In this document: piece by piece, positions 26,309 to 36,169 of the stretch
Layout: every line of letters begins with the position of its first letter
Position numbering within the stretch: the stretch's first letter is position 1
From: Anaerovorax odorimutans DSM 5092
GTDB taxonomy: Bacteria > Bacillota > Clostridia > Peptostreptococcales > Anaerovoracaceae
Assembly (NCBI RefSeq): GCF_000426305.1
Contig: NZ_AUFC01000002.1
Span: 1 to 64,000 of the forward strand
Length of the DNA stretch: 64,000 nt
Reading direction: 5' to 3'
Position numbers and translations under genes: made by a program
Notes under the pieces: generated by a model
Told to the model about the DNA's origin: nothing
Database searches by the model: none
Seen by the model: the letters and a program-made list of their open reading frames with translations, nothing else

Positions 26309-26491
26309 ATGTCAAGATATATTTACAATTTATATGACTATATGAACTACACTGAAGCAATACTGATAGATAGTAAGGAAAAAGAAAATACCAGAAAGGT
26401 ATTTGAAAATCTTGAGGAATGTTTGGGATATGAGACTTTTGTAAAATTGTTTCTGATTATACTTATAGATAATGGATGGGAAAATTTGTGA
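26309..26491 (+). CDS. Small ORF, unknown, possibly a truncated gene
   Basis: The 60-residue frame reads YTEAILIDSKEKENTRKVFE then LGYETFVKLFLIILIDNGWE, a regular amphipathic helical pattern that looks like real coding sequence. There is no convincing RBS before the ATG and it ends abruptly, so it may be the remnant of a longer gene. No family is recognised with certainty. Confidence 0.3.
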   Translation: MSRYIYNLYDYMNYTEAILIDSKEKENTRKVFENLEECLGYETFVKLFLIILIDNGWENL

Positions 26492-26868
26492 ATATATAGT
26501 TGTTTGAAACAGGAAAAGAAGAAGTATTGACATTAATAATAAAAAACAAGATTTGGGACAAGTCGATGACTTACAATTTTGTATTTTATTTTTTAGAAAT
26601 TACCAAAAAATTCTAATTTTTTCTTGAAAGATTTATTATGAGTAGTGTAATATGGTTTTAGAAGTTTTAGATGCCGTAAGGGAAAATGGACAACGCAGAA
26701 CCTTTATATATGAATGATGTTTGGTTTGTGTACCTAAAAACCTTATATTTTGCACGAAATGCAAGGGAATATTCGAGAAAGGTGCTTTTGTTAGAATACG
26801 TTAAAAAATATTAGTTGAAAAACTGAGGTTTCAACAAAAAATCTATTGACAAATAGGGAGGATGGAAT
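26492..26868. other. AT-rich gap before the second SLH gene
   Basis: It contains a 42-codon frame (26686-26814; PLYMNDVWFVYLKTLYFARN) without an RBS, probably a gene fragment. The last 30 bases include the GGGAGG site of the SLH gene. No clear terminator or riboswitch was seen. Confidence 0.35.
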
Positions 26869-29800
26869 ATGGAAAGAAGAATTAGAAGAAAATACATAGC
26901 TGTTACATTAACACTGGCAATGGTGGTGAGTCTGTTACCTGCCATGACCCTACAGGTTAGCGCGGCGAGTACAATCTATGTCAATTCAAGTACCGGCAAT
27001 GATTCCAGCGGTGACGGTACATCAGAGAATCCATATAAGACATTTACCAAAGGATATGCTGTGGCAAATGATGGCGATAGGCTTGATCTGACTGGGACAT
27101 TCACATGGACAGATGACGACGAGATTGACGATGCAGAGACAACGGGTTTTACCATAGACAAAAACATCACCCTACAGGGGCATGGCACCGGAACAACGAT
27201 CATTCAGGCGGCCTCAAGCTGCGGAGACAATATAAGCAGAGTGTTCACTGTTGATTCGGACGTGACTGTTTCGTTTGACAGTCTTGAAATACGATACGGA
27301 TTCTTAGCCGACACTGTAACTTATTATGGTGGCGGCGGATTAGAGCTGACCAACGGAGACATAACTATATCCAATTGTTACATCCATGACAATAAAGCTT
27401 CAAAGATAGGCTTTGGAGTTGATTCAGAAAATTCAAAGGTTACGCTTACTATAAACGATTCTGTTATATCCGAAAATAGCTCATCAGATTCAGTAGCATC
27501 CAATGACAGAGGCGGCGGAATTTATACGGCAGGGCAAACGACAATTACCGATTCAACGATCAGCAACAATTCTGGAGTATCCAAAGGAGCGGGCATACAT
27601 GTCGATGGTTCAACATCGTTTATTATGACCAACTGTACGGTGGCAAATAATTCATCGGATCAATATGGCGGAGGATTGTACCTTGATAAAAGTATGTCAA
27701 TTATGACCAACTGTACGATTGCATATAATTCTGCCGTCAAAAATGGTGGCGGGATTTCCATTGAGTTAGGAACTTTGAATATAAAAAATACCATCGCTGC
27801 AGGGAACAGTGCGAAGAACAACGTTAATTCTAATGATTTTGACCATTTTAGTGGAGACATAACAGATAACGGATACAATATTATTGAATACCACAATTCT
27901 TCAAGTTTTACCGGTACAGGGGACAAGTTAGGCGAACAAACGTCACTTGGTCTAAGTACAGAGCTTGCAGATAATGGAGGCAGTACGAAGACGTTGGCGC
28001 TACAGTCTGGTAGTGTAGCGATTAATGCCGGCGATGGGGGGATGAACGGGAGCGTTTCGGTTCCATCGACTGACCAGCGCGGACTTAGCAGAGACACACA
28101 AATTGATATTGGTGCCTATGAATACATTGCCTCTTCCGCAACCGCACCCACGGTGACGACACAGCCCGTCAGCAGCATCGGAACAACAACGGCGACGGGT
28201 AACGGCAATATCACAAGCCTTGGTGTGCCCAATCCCACCGCCCACGGCGTTTGTTGGAACACGACCGGCAATCCCACGACAGCGGACAGCAAAACCGATG
28301 AGGGGGCCGCTGCGGCAGCCGGCGCTTTTACAACATCCATAACGGGATTGACAGCGAACACTACTTATTATGTCAGAGCCTATGCCATAAATTCGGCAGG
28401 CACCAGCTACGGCTCACAGGTCTCTTTTACGACTTCCGTAACCGCACCCACGGTGACGACACAGAACGTCAGTAGCATCGGAACAACAACGGCGACGGGT
28501 AACGGCAATATCACAAACCTTGGCGCGCCCAATCCCACCGCCCACGGCGTTTGCTGGAACACGACCGGCAATCCCACGACAGCGGACAGCAAAACCGATG
28601 AGGGGGCCGCTGAGGCAGCCGGCACTTTTACAACATCCATAACGGGATTGACAGCGAACACTACTTATCACGTCAGAGCCTATGCCATAAATTCGGCAGG
28701 GACGACTTATGGCAGTGATGTCACATTTACAACACTGGACACCACCGCACCGATTCTAACGGCCGGAGCAGTCACTAGAACCAATGATACACAAGGCACA
28801 GTAAAGTTCACATCCAATGAAGTAGGTAGCTACTATTATAAAGTAGTAGCAGATGGAGCAACGGCACCTACTATTGATACAAGCGGAGTCGGAACAGCTT
28901 GCACCACAGATGAAACAACCATTAGCAATCCGACGGGACTAACAGTAGGAGCAAAAGACATCTACATCAAGGTAAAAGATGCAGAGGGAAATGTAAGCAA
29001 TGCGTTAAAAATAGACATTGCTGCCTATATGGCACCGGACAACACGGCACCAAGCCTAACCGCAGGAGAAGTGAAGAGAACCAGCGATACAGAAGGCATA
29101 GTAAAGTTTACCTCTAATGAAGCAGGAAGTTACTATTATGCTATAGTAGCAGACGGAGCAAGTGAGCCGACCATTGATACAAGCGGAACGGGAACAGCCT
29201 GCACAACAGATGAAACAACCATTAGCAATCCAACGGGACTAACAACAGGAGCAAAAGACATCTACATCAAGGTAAAAGATGCAGATGGAAATGTGAGCAA
29301 TGCGTTAAAGATAGATATTGCAACGTATACATCAAGTGGTGGATCTAGCGGAGGAAGTTCAAAACATAGAAGCAGTACAAATACAACAAAGCAAAGTCAA
29401 CAATCCGTACCTGTAATCGTAAATGGTAAAGAACAGAATGCGGGAAAGAAAATTAATACTACAGAAGATGGCAAAACGACGGTAACTGTAAAAGTGGATA
29501 ATAAAGCTATTGAAAGTAAAATTAATGAAGTAATCAAGAATGACATAAGCGTAACAGATAATGTAATTCAAATACCCGTATCGGATACAAAATCTCAAGT
29601 TGCGAAAGTTGAGTTGACCGGAGATATTGTTAAGAAATTAGAACAGGAGACTTTTGATGTATCTATAAAACGTGAAAACATCGAATATGTTATTCCGGCC
29701 CAAGAGTTTACCATAAGTAAAGTGGCGGAAAATTTAGATGTTACAGAAAAAGATTTGGAAGACATCAAAGTTGAAGTGAAAATTACCAAGTTAGATCAAA

Positions 29801-30681
29801 AATTGGTTGAAAAGTACAACGAAGTTGCCAAGGTAAATGGTGCAGAGTTAGTATTCTCACCTGTTGAATTTGAAATCGTAGCAAAGACCACAAAAACAGA
29901 TGGAACAGTGCAGGAACAGTCTATAAGTAAGTTTAGTAACTATGTGGAAAGAGTTATGGAGATTCCGGCAAGCGTAGATCCAAATCAGGTTACAACAGGT
30001 ATTGTATTTAATCCGGATGGTACCTACAGCCATGTACCTACGAAGGTATATCAAAAGGATGGTACATGGTATGCCAAGCTGAAGTCCCTAACGAACTCAG
30101 ATTATTCAATTATTTGGAATCCAGTTACTGTAAAATCTGTGGAAAACCACTGGGCAAAAGATGCTGTAAATGATTTAGCTTCCAGACTAATTATCTTTAA
30201 TTCAGAGGAGTTTAAGCCTAATAAAGCAATAACGAGAGCAGATTTTGCAGAATATATCGTGAGAGCCTTAGGCTTGTACAGAGAAGGTTCTACCCATGAA
30301 AATAAATTTACAGATGTAAGTAGTACAGGTGAAAGAACCTTAGCTATATTGATAGCCAATGAATATGGAATTATTTCGGGATACTCAGATGAAACATTTA
30401 GAGGCGATACTAAGATTACAAGAGAAGAAGCGATGACCATGTACCAAAGAGCCATGAAGCTTACAGCACTTAAAGGAAATGATACAACGAAATATCAGAA
30501 TTACACAGATTTTTCTAATGTGAGTGGCTGGGCAGGAACATATGTAAAAGAAGTACTTGCTGCGCATGTTTTCAACGGAACAAGTGCTACAAATATTTCA
30601 CCAAAAGCTAACTTAACCTATGCGGAAGCTGCACAGGCTGTTAAGAATTTATTGGTAGAATCGGAGTTAATTAATAAATAA
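26869..30681 (+). CDS. Giant SLH surface protein with parallel beta-helix and 100-residue repeats
   Basis: The 1270-residue protein starts with a signal peptide (TLTLAMVVSLLPAMTLQVSA). Residues about 35-420 form a right-handed beta-helix of the choice-of-anchor Q type (NDRGGGIYTAGQ, SDQYGGGLYLDKS, ending DIGAYEY). Two FN3-like repeats of 100 residues follow (PTAHGVCWNTTGNPTTADSK; LTANTTYYVRAYAINSAG), then two different 100-residue repeats (KFTSNEVGSYYYKVVADGA; DIYIKVKDAEGNVSNALKI). A Ser/Gly linker and a Lys-rich beta domain lead to SLH repeats (ENHWAKDAVNDLASRLI; KITREEAMTMYQRAM) for wall anchoring. It probably mediates adhesion. Confidence 0.87.
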   Translation: MERRIRRKYIAVTLTLAMVVSLLPAMTLQVSAASTIYVNSSTGNDSSGDGTSENPYKTFTKGYAVANDGDRLDLTGTFTWTDDDEIDDAETTGFTIDKNITLQGHGTGTTIIQAASSCGDNISRVFTVDSDVTVSFDSLEIRYGFLADTVTYYGGGGLELTNGDITISNCYIHDNKASKIGFGVDSENSKVTLTINDSVISENSSSDSVASNDRGGGIYTAGQTTITDSTISNNSGVSKGAGIHVDGSTSFIMTNCTVANNSSDQYGGGLYLDKSMSIMTNCTIAYNSAVKNGGGISIELGTLNIKNTIAAGNSAKNNVNSNDFDHFSGDITDNGYNIIEYHNSSSFTGTGDKLGEQTSLGLSTELADNGGSTKTLALQSGSVAINAGDGGMNGSVSVPSTDQRGLSRDTQIDIGAYEYIASSATAPTVTTQPVSSIGTTTATGNGNITSLGVPNPTAHGVCWNTTGNPTTADSKTDEGAAAAAGAFTTSITGLTANTTYYVRAYAINSAGTSYGSQVSFTTSVTAPTVTTQNVSSIGTTTATGNGNITNLGAPNPTAHGVCWNTTGNPTTADSKTDEGAAEAAGTFTTSITGLTANTTYHVRAYAINSAGTTYGSDVTFTTLDTTAPILTAGAVTRTNDTQGTVKFTSNEVGSYYYKVVADGATAPTIDTSGVGTACTTDETTISNPTGLTVGAKDIYIKVKDAEGNVSNALKIDIAAYMAPDNTAPSLTAGEVKRTSDTEGIVKFTSNEAGSYYYAIVADGASEPTIDTSGTGTACTTDETTISNPTGLTTGAKDIYIKVKDADGNVSNALKIDIATYTSSGGSSGGSSKHRSSTNTTKQSQQSVPVIVNGKEQNAGKKINTTEDGKTTVTVKVDNKAIESKINEVIKNDISVTDNVIQIPVSDTKSQVAKVELTGDIVKKLEQETFDVSIKRENIEYVIPAQEFTISKVAENLDVTEKDLEDIKVEVKITKLDQKLVEKYNEVAKVNGAELVFSPVEFEIVAKTTKTDGTVQEQSISKFSNYVERVMEIPASVDPNQVTTGIVFNPDGTYSHVPTKVYQKDGTWYAKLKSLTNSDYSIIWNPVTVKSVENHWAKDAVNDLASRLIIFNSEEFKPNKAITRADFAEYIVRALGLYREGSTHENKFTDVSSTGERTLAILIANEYGIISGYSDETFRGDTKITREEAMTMYQRAMKLTALKGNDTTKYQNYTDFSNVSGWAGTYVKEVLAAHVFNGTSATNISPKANLTYAEAAQAVKNLLVESELINK
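28141..28740 (+). repeat. Two 300-bp tandem FN3-like repeats
   Basis: Units at 28141-28440 and 28441-28740 start with the same ACCGCACCCACGGTGACGAC. Over the first 250 or so bases they differ at about 11 positions by direct comparison; the last 40 bases have diverged. This suggests a recent duplication or gene conversion. They are also GC-richer than the flanking coding sequence. Confidence 0.9.
28741..29340 (+). repeat. Two 300-bp tandem repeats of a second type
   Basis: Units at 28741 and 29041 are again exactly 300 bp apart and encode the ASN-GLU-Ala/Val-GLY-SER-TYR type domain (SNEVGSYYYK / SNEAGSYYYA). They share long identical DNA runs around GATGAAACAACCATTAGCAA. They are more diverged from each other than the first pair. 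Confidence 0.85.
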
Positions 30682-30899
30682 AAATAAGTATTAAAAGTGG
30701 GGTGTCTCATAAATGGGGCACTCTATTTTGGCAATGTATCACTACTGTATTTATTTAATGATTTTCTAATTGTGAATCTCATATAACTGTATCTTACTCT
30801 TAAGAAACAAAATTATTTAACAAGTTATAAAAATATATTGACCCTCACCTTGGTTTATGGTTTAAATTATGAACCATATCAAGGAAAAGGGGTTACGTA

Positions 30900-31364
30900 A
30901 TGAATAGTAGATCAAGAAAATTACGACAGGAAAGACTAAAAGATAGATTTGGAAAAAATCCTATAGAAAATGATGAAATTGTTACAGGAAGAAATCGGTT
31001 GGACAAAATCAAAATATATCATGATGAGAAATGTGAACAGCTTGGTAAAGCCAATATAGATGATGTTACATGGAATGATTTAGAAATGGATCAAGTCTTT
31101 TTAAGGATAAACAACACAAAGAGTTATATCGGCGAACAGATACTTTATCATTGTTTGCATAATATAGATATCCATAGAAATTGGAGCGAATTTGAAAATC
31201 AAATCCTTTATTATACGAATAATGAACAAGGAAGAATCCAAATCGAAGATAAGTTATCATTTATTGGTAAAAAAGAGGATAATTATTATTTGCCAACCTT
31301 ATTAATGCACCCAGAGTATTGGAGAATTCAAAGCAGGCTGATAAGGAGAAATTCTTTGAGCTGA
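30900..31364 (+). pseudogene. N-terminal fragment of a MutS-like protein
   Basis: The 154-residue frame reads RNRLDKIKIYHDEKCEQLGK and DVTWNDLEMDQVFLRINNTK, a pattern seen at the N-terminus of the MutS-related (non-MutS1) family in Clostridia. Those proteins are several hundred residues long and end in an ABC ATPase. Here the frame stops at 31364 after RRNSLS, before any Walker motif, and nothing after it continues the protein. I consider it a truncated gene. The start has AAAAGGGG upstream. Confidence 0.55.
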
Positions 31365-31419
31365 AGTAAGATATTTTCATGTAGCAAAATATTATGGAAC
31401 AATTAATATAAACCCATGA

Positions 31420-31447
31420 AATCACTCACATCTGTGGGTGATTTTTT
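31420..31447 (+). terminator. Intrinsic terminator
   Basis: AATCACTCACA pairs with TGTGGGTGATT, and TTTT follows. It separates the MutS-like fragment from the BlaI/BlaR-type pair. Confidence 0.8.
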
Positions 31448-31499
31448 GTAACGGAGGTGTTTTTTTATTGCAAATCCTATTTTATATACGCTCATTTCA

Positions 31500-31542
31500 T
31501 TGACAATTTGGTTTATATGGTATAGACTTACAACATAAAGTC
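31500..31542 (+). promoter_or_regulatory. Promoter and BlaI-type operator
   Basis: TTGACA (31500-31505) is followed by a -10-like TATAGA (31521-31526). GACTT (31525-31529) and AAGTC (31538-31542) flank an ACAACAT core, giving a dyad over the transcription start, in the place and size expected for a BlaI/MecI-family operator. Confidence 0.55.
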
Positions 31543-31570
31543 GATCTTGAATAGACCAAGGAGGTTTATC

Positions 31571-31933
31571 GTGAATTATTATAAACTTGCAGAAACTGAA
31601 GAGAAATTTGCAGAATTAATCTGGCAGAATGAGCCGATTGGTTCTGGCGACCTTGTCAAGCTAAGTGTTAAAGAAATGAATTGGAAAAAGTCTACAACAT
31701 ATACAGTACTGAAAAAGTTATGCAAAAAAGGTGTTTTTCAAAATGAAAATGCTGTTGTTTCATCTCTAATTACAAGGGATGAATATTACGTAAATCAAAG
31801 TATACGTTTTGTTGAGGATACATTTGGCGGATCACTGCCAAAATTCCTAACAGCATTTATCAGTGGTAAAAAATTAAGTAAACATCAGGCTGAAGAGTTG
31901 AAAAGATTGATTGATGAGCACAAGGAAGTGTAA
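31571..31933 (+). CDS. BlaI/MecI/CopY-family repressor
   Basis: The 120-residue winged-helix repressor reads KLAETEEKFAELIWQNEPIG, then WKKSTTYTVLKKLCKKGVF (recognition helix and wing), and a C-terminal dimerisation helix with a family-type ending (LSKHQAEELKRLIDEH). GTG 31571 with AAGGAGG 6 bases upstream is the start; the longer in-frame ATG at 31547 overlaps the RBS. It is followed after 2 bases by the M56 sensor gene, forming a BlaI/BlaR1-type pair that represses its own promoter at 31500-31542. Confidence 0.88.
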   Translation: MNYYKLAETEEKFAELIWQNEPIGSGDLVKLSVKEMNWKKSTTYTVLKKLCKKGVFQNENAVVSSLITRDEYYVNQSIRFVEDTFGGSLPKFLTAFISGKKLSKHQAEELKRLIDEHKEV

Positions 31934-31935
31934 TA

Positions 31936-34119
31936 ATGAGTAAACTATTTTTTACTGTTTTAAATATGAGCCTTACGGCAAGTTATGTAATTATTTTTGT
32001 GGTACTTATTAGACTGGCAATTAAAAAAGCTCCAAAAGTCATATCCTATGCCTTATGGGGTGTGGTTGGTTTTCGTCTAATAATTCCATTCTCCGTTGAA
32101 AGCATGTTTAGTCTTATGCCACGGAATACAAATACTGTACCAATTCCACATGATATCATTTATCAGCAGAGTCCACAGGTTAATAGTGGGATAGAAGTAG
32201 TTGATTCTTCTGTGAGCAATTCATTTTCCGTGCCTACTGTTGGCGCAAGTGTAAATCCACTTCAGATTTATGTGGAAATAGGAGCGTACATTTGGATTTT
32301 AGGTATAATATCATTGCTTGTTTATAGCCTTGTATCTATTTTCAACTTAAAAAGACAGCTTAAAAATGCACAATTAATAGACAAGAATATTTTCGAAGCT
32401 AAGAATTTGAAAACACCTTTTGTACTTGGATTGGTAAGACCTAAGATATATTTACCAGTTGGGCTTAATGATACTGAGAGAAGATATATTTTGCTACATG
32501 AGCAGAACCATATTCATGGAAAAGACCATATCGTTAAGGTGATAGCATTCCTTATATTGTCCATACACTGGTTTAACCCTCTGGTGTGGATAGCATTTCT
32601 GTTAATGAGTAGGGATATGGAGTTTTCCTGCGACGAAAGAGTACTAAAACAGTTAAATAATGAAGATATTAAAAAACTTTATGCTAATTCATTATTGTCA
32701 CTTGCAACTGAAAAGCATATTTTAAATGGGAGTCCCCTTGCTTTTGGTGAGGGGAACGTAAGAGGCAGGATTAAGAACGTTCTAAATTATAAAAAACCAA
32801 GGTTTTGGGTTTTTGCTGTTGTAATTATTGCGGTTGTAGCTATCAGTATTGGACTTGTAGCAAATCCTAAGCAGAGTGATACGATTCAACTAGAAGATAC
32901 TGTAGCAGAAAGTCCTTCAGGCATACCAGAAGCAGTATATCATACGGAGTATAATAGAGTAAAAATTGAATTTCTCTCCGATATGATGGGTTTTAAGCCT
33001 GTAAACGAGTTTGAGACAACAGATTCCAAAATAGTTGAATTCATTGATTCAACGCTACGAATCAGTCTAACACCTACTAAAGAGAAGGATTTGAACAACA
33101 ATCATACTAATCAGTATATGATAAAATTATCTAATAAAATTGGCGGAAATAGCTGCAAGCTTTACTATGATACACTGTATAATAAAGCCTATATTTTAAA
33201 AGATGGTGGTCTTTACGAAGCAGGGACAGATTTTGCACGCTATATTGATTCGTTCCTGGAGAACACAAACATAGTCGCCCATATTGATGATGTTGATGCT
33301 GTGGCTCTGTTTCAGAAATATGGATGGACGCTGGATTATCAGATTAGCGCTATGAATAACAAACTCAACAACATTAAAGCCTTATCGGGTTTTAATCCAA
33401 ACTCATATTATTTTGCATATAACAATCAGCTTTCAAAGGACATTGGCCTGGATATGAGCGGATATTCAAATACCGCAGAAATTGACGTTAATATTTATAG
33501 AATTCATGAGAGCATGCCGCAGGAGTTTTATCCGATACAGGATTGCAGAGGTATTGTTGTGAAAAATAGTGGAAAAATAATCGGAGCCTTCATCAGTGCT
33601 GGGCGGCATAGCACTTTTAATGCTTGTAGTCTCAAAGGAAACAGTTTTGAAAAGGTAACAGGACTAACTCTTAATGAGTGGTTTTCGCAAATGATTAAAG
33701 CGGACAGTATGGAAGAAAGATTATCTAAATTAGATCCGGAGCAGGTTGTTGAGGAATATTTTATTTCGCTGGATAAGAAGGACGCTAAGACTGCTGAGTA
33801 CTGTATTTTGAAAAAAACTCTGTTGGGAAATTTAACCTCAAATATGTTAAACAAAGAATTATTTAACGAGGGGATCGGATTACCTTTAACGGATGCGGGT
33901 ATCGATGCCAAATCAAGCTTTGATAACCTGAGATCTGCAAAACTATTGAATGTCGAACTGATTGATGAACTAGATAAAAACACCAAAATTTTTAGAGTGA
34001 CGGTTGACCTCAAATACAAAAAGGAGTTTACTATTAGTAGCGGAGAGCAATTTTGGGATTGTCGTATGGTTTATGAGACTCCTCAGACGGGATGGAAAAT
34101 AGAGGGTTTTGGTCATTAG
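31936..34119 (+). CDS. BlaR1-like M56 membrane metallopeptidase with long extracellular domain
   Basis: The 727-residue protein has an N-terminal membrane part of several segments and a cytoplasmic gluzincin site HEQNH at about 189-193 (LLHEQNHIHGKDH), with the third ligand region in MSRDMEFSCDERVL. A further membrane segment near 295-312 (FWVFAVVIIAVVAISIGLVA) leads to a roughly 400-residue extracellular part. This part has no penicillin-binding SxxK/SxN/KTG set that I can see. Its last 110 residues (EEYFISLDKKDAKTAEYCIL) look like a DUF4829-type domain. It should sense an external signal and inactivate the repressor encoded upstream by proteolysis. Confidence 0.83.
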   Translation: MSKLFFTVLNMSLTASYVIIFVVLIRLAIKKAPKVISYALWGVVGFRLIIPFSVESMFSLMPRNTNTVPIPHDIIYQQSPQVNSGIEVVDSSVSNSFSVPTVGASVNPLQIYVEIGAYIWILGIISLLVYSLVSIFNLKRQLKNAQLIDKNIFEAKNLKTPFVLGLVRPKIYLPVGLNDTERRYILLHEQNHIHGKDHIVKVIAFLILSIHWFNPLVWIAFLLMSRDMEFSCDERVLKQLNNEDIKKLYANSLLSLATEKHILNGSPLAFGEGNVRGRIKNVLNYKKPRFWVFAVVIIAVVAISIGLVANPKQSDTIQLEDTVAESPSGIPEAVYHTEYNRVKIEFLSDMMGFKPVNEFETTDSKIVEFIDSTLRISLTPTKEKDLNNNHTNQYMIKLSNKIGGNSCKLYYDTLYNKAYILKDGGLYEAGTDFARYIDSFLENTNIVAHIDDVDAVALFQKYGWTLDYQISAMNNKLNNIKALSGFNPNSYYFAYNNQLSKDIGLDMSGYSNTAEIDVNIYRIHESMPQEFYPIQDCRGIVVKNSGKIIGAFISAGRHSTFNACSLKGNSFEKVTGLTLNEWFSQMIKADSMEERLSKLDPEQVVEEYFISLDKKDAKTAEYCILKKTLLGNLTSNMLNKELFNEGIGLPLTDAGIDAKSSFDNLRSAKLLNVELIDELDKNTKIFRVTVDLKYKKEFTISSGEQFWDCRMVYETPQTGWKIEGFGH

Positions 34120-34660
34120 AGATTATATTTGAATATGTTCCCGTCTACCAGTGGTGTAAAAGTGCCATTGATATGTGTTCTCCGAATTAATGATTGGAAG
34201 ACTGAAAAGCCTTGAAAAATAAGGAATCACCGTCAAATGTATCTAGCAAATCGATAGGTTGAAATGTACTATGTAGTATGTAGCAATTAAAAAATCCAGA
34301 TGACACGCTTTAAGACTGTTATAATGATACCGTGTTGTGATGACAGTTAAAAAGATTAGTATAAAGTCATAAGATGAAAAGTATTTACTTACCTTGGAAT
34401 TGTTTGAAAAGTAAAAAGAAATTATTTGAGTCCTATGAAGGTATATCATAAATTATAATTAAGAATAATAAGGGTAAAAAGCAAGTAGTAATCGGCGAGA
34501 TACTAGAATAAATGCTTATCTTGCTTTTACATTATAATAATGGGGCTTTTGGAGCTACGAATTTTGCCGTATCCATAAACCTTGGACGGATCTCACCGTT
34601 TAATCTTCATTAGTTATGAAGTGATATTTGGTAAACAATATAAGAAAAGGGAGATTTAAA
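34120..34660. other. 541-base gap with one hairpin
   Basis: No gene recognised. GTAAAAAGCAAG (about 34475-34486) can pair with CTTGCTTTTAC (34520-34530), but no T tract follows, so it is a weak terminator. Short interrupted frames are present without family resemblance. The last 30 bases carry the AAAAGGGAG site of the peptidase gene. Confidence 0.4.
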
Positions 34661-36169
34661 ATGAATAAAAAAGCAATTACAAAAATTGAAGAATTGAAAG
34701 AATATCTTAAAAAAGTAGATTATCTGGGTAGTTCTATTTCGCTATTGCATTGGGATAGCGTTGTTAATATGCCAAAAGAGGCAATTGAATACAGGAGCCA
34801 AATGATTGGATACTTAACAGGTGAGAGCTATAAGCTTACTACGTCAGAAAAAATGAAAGAGTTTATTGATTATTTTAGTGGAATTGATGACTTAGATAAT
34901 TTAACCAAAGCCATGATAGAAAATATTACGAAAGATTATAACTACGCAACAAAAATACCTGAAGCTGAATATGTTCAATATGAAATTGATAAAGCACTCT
35001 CGCAAAGTGCATGGGAGGAAGCTAAAAAGAAAAATGACTTCTCCATTTTTAAGCCACACCTTGCTAAAATCATCGATTATAATAAAAAGTTCTCTGAATA
35101 CTGGGGTTTTACCGGCAACAAGTATGATGGTCTTTTAGATATTTATGAACCCGGAATGACAACAGAAAAGCTTGATATAGTATTTAGAGAATTGAGAGAA
35201 TCACTCGTTAATTTACTTCAAAGAATTAAAAATTCAAATATTAAAACCGATGATACTTTTTTAATAGGAAATTACTCTGTTGAAAGCCAAAGAAAGCTAG
35301 GGGAAACCATTTTAGGATATATCGGTTATGACTACGAAAAAAGAGGAAGAATTGATGTATCTGAGCATCCATTTACGACGAACTTTGGGAATAAGGATGT
35401 CAGGATAACTACAAAATATGATACTTCGGATTTCAGACCTGCAATTTTCTCTATGATTCACGAAGGTGGTCATGGAATCTACGAGCAAAATATTCCGGAT
35501 GAACTTGAGGGAACCTCTTTAGGTTCAGGAGCATCAATGGGTATGCACGAATCTCAATCACGGTTTTATGAAAATATTCTTGGAAAAAGCATGGAGTTTT
35601 GGAGTTATTTTTATCCGAAATTTCAACAAACCTATAAAGAACTTGAAGGGGTGGATATTATATCGTTTTATAAAGCAATCAACTACGTGGAACCATCTTT
35701 AATTAGGATTGATGCAGATGAATTAACTTACAGTCTTCATATAATCATTCGCTATGAAATTGAAAAGCTCCTGATAAACAGTGATATTAAACTTGATGAC
35801 GTTCCGGGGCTTTGGAATGAAAAATATAAGGAGTATTTGGGTGTGGAACCGGAAAATTATGCTGACGGAGTATTACAAGACGTTCATTGGGCTGGCGGTG
35901 ACTTTGGATATTTTCCAACTTATGCACTGGGAAACTTGTATGGGGCGCAAATTTTCAATAAACTGAAAAAAGACATTCCTGATTGGAATAAAAAAATCTA
36001 CAGTGGTAATTTTGTGCCTATTACTAAATGGTTAAAGGAAAATGTTCATAAGTATGGTGCAACGTTAAAGCCTGCTGAATTAATAAAGAAAGTTACAGGC
36101 GAGGAATTGAGTGCAAAATACTTTATAGAGTATCTCAATGATAAATTTGGCAAGTTATATAGCATTTAA
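34661..36169 (+). CDS. M32 family metallocarboxypeptidase
   Basis: The 502-residue product has the M32 signature: HEGGH (about residues 267-271, in FSMIHEGGHGIYEQN), GMHESQSRFYEN (third metal-ligand Glu) and YVEPSLIRIDADELTYSLH. Length matches the family (about 500). These zinc enzymes remove C-terminal residues from peptides in the cytoplasm. ATG 34661 is the start because GGGAG lies 10 bases upstream; the frame is open to 34628 but has no site there. It is likely monocistronic. Confidence 0.92.
   Translation: MNKKAITKIEELKEYLKKVDYLGSSISLLHWDSVVNMPKEAIEYRSQMIGYLTGESYKLTTSEKMKEFIDYFSGIDDLDNLTKAMIENITKDYNYATKIPEAEYVQYEIDKALSQSAWEEAKKKNDFSIFKPHLAKIIDYNKKFSEYWGFTGNKYDGLLDIYEPGMTTEKLDIVFRELRESLVNLLQRIKNSNIKTDDTFLIGNYSVESQRKLGETILGYIGYDYEKRGRIDVSEHPFTTNFGNKDVRITTKYDTSDFRPAIFSMIHEGGHGIYEQNIPDELEGTSLGSGASMGMHESQSRFYENILGKSMEFWSYFYPKFQQTYKELEGVDIISFYKAINYVEPSLIRIDADELTYSLHIIIRYEIEKLLINSDIKLDDVPGLWNEKYKEYLGVEPENYADGVLQDVHWAGGDFGYFPTYALGNLYGAQIFNKLKKDIPDWNKKIYSGNFVPITKWLKENVHKYGATLKPAELIKKVTGEELSAKYFIEYLNDKFGKLYSI

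Noticed and set aside
26686-26814. 42-codon ORF before the second SLH gene
   Set aside because: No RBS, no recognised family, AT-rich surroundings; mentioned only as a possible fragment.
28116-28671. Open frames on the minus strand of the SLH repeats
   Set aside because: They duplicate with the 300-bp repeats, have no RBS and run opposite a clear coding frame; they are shadows.
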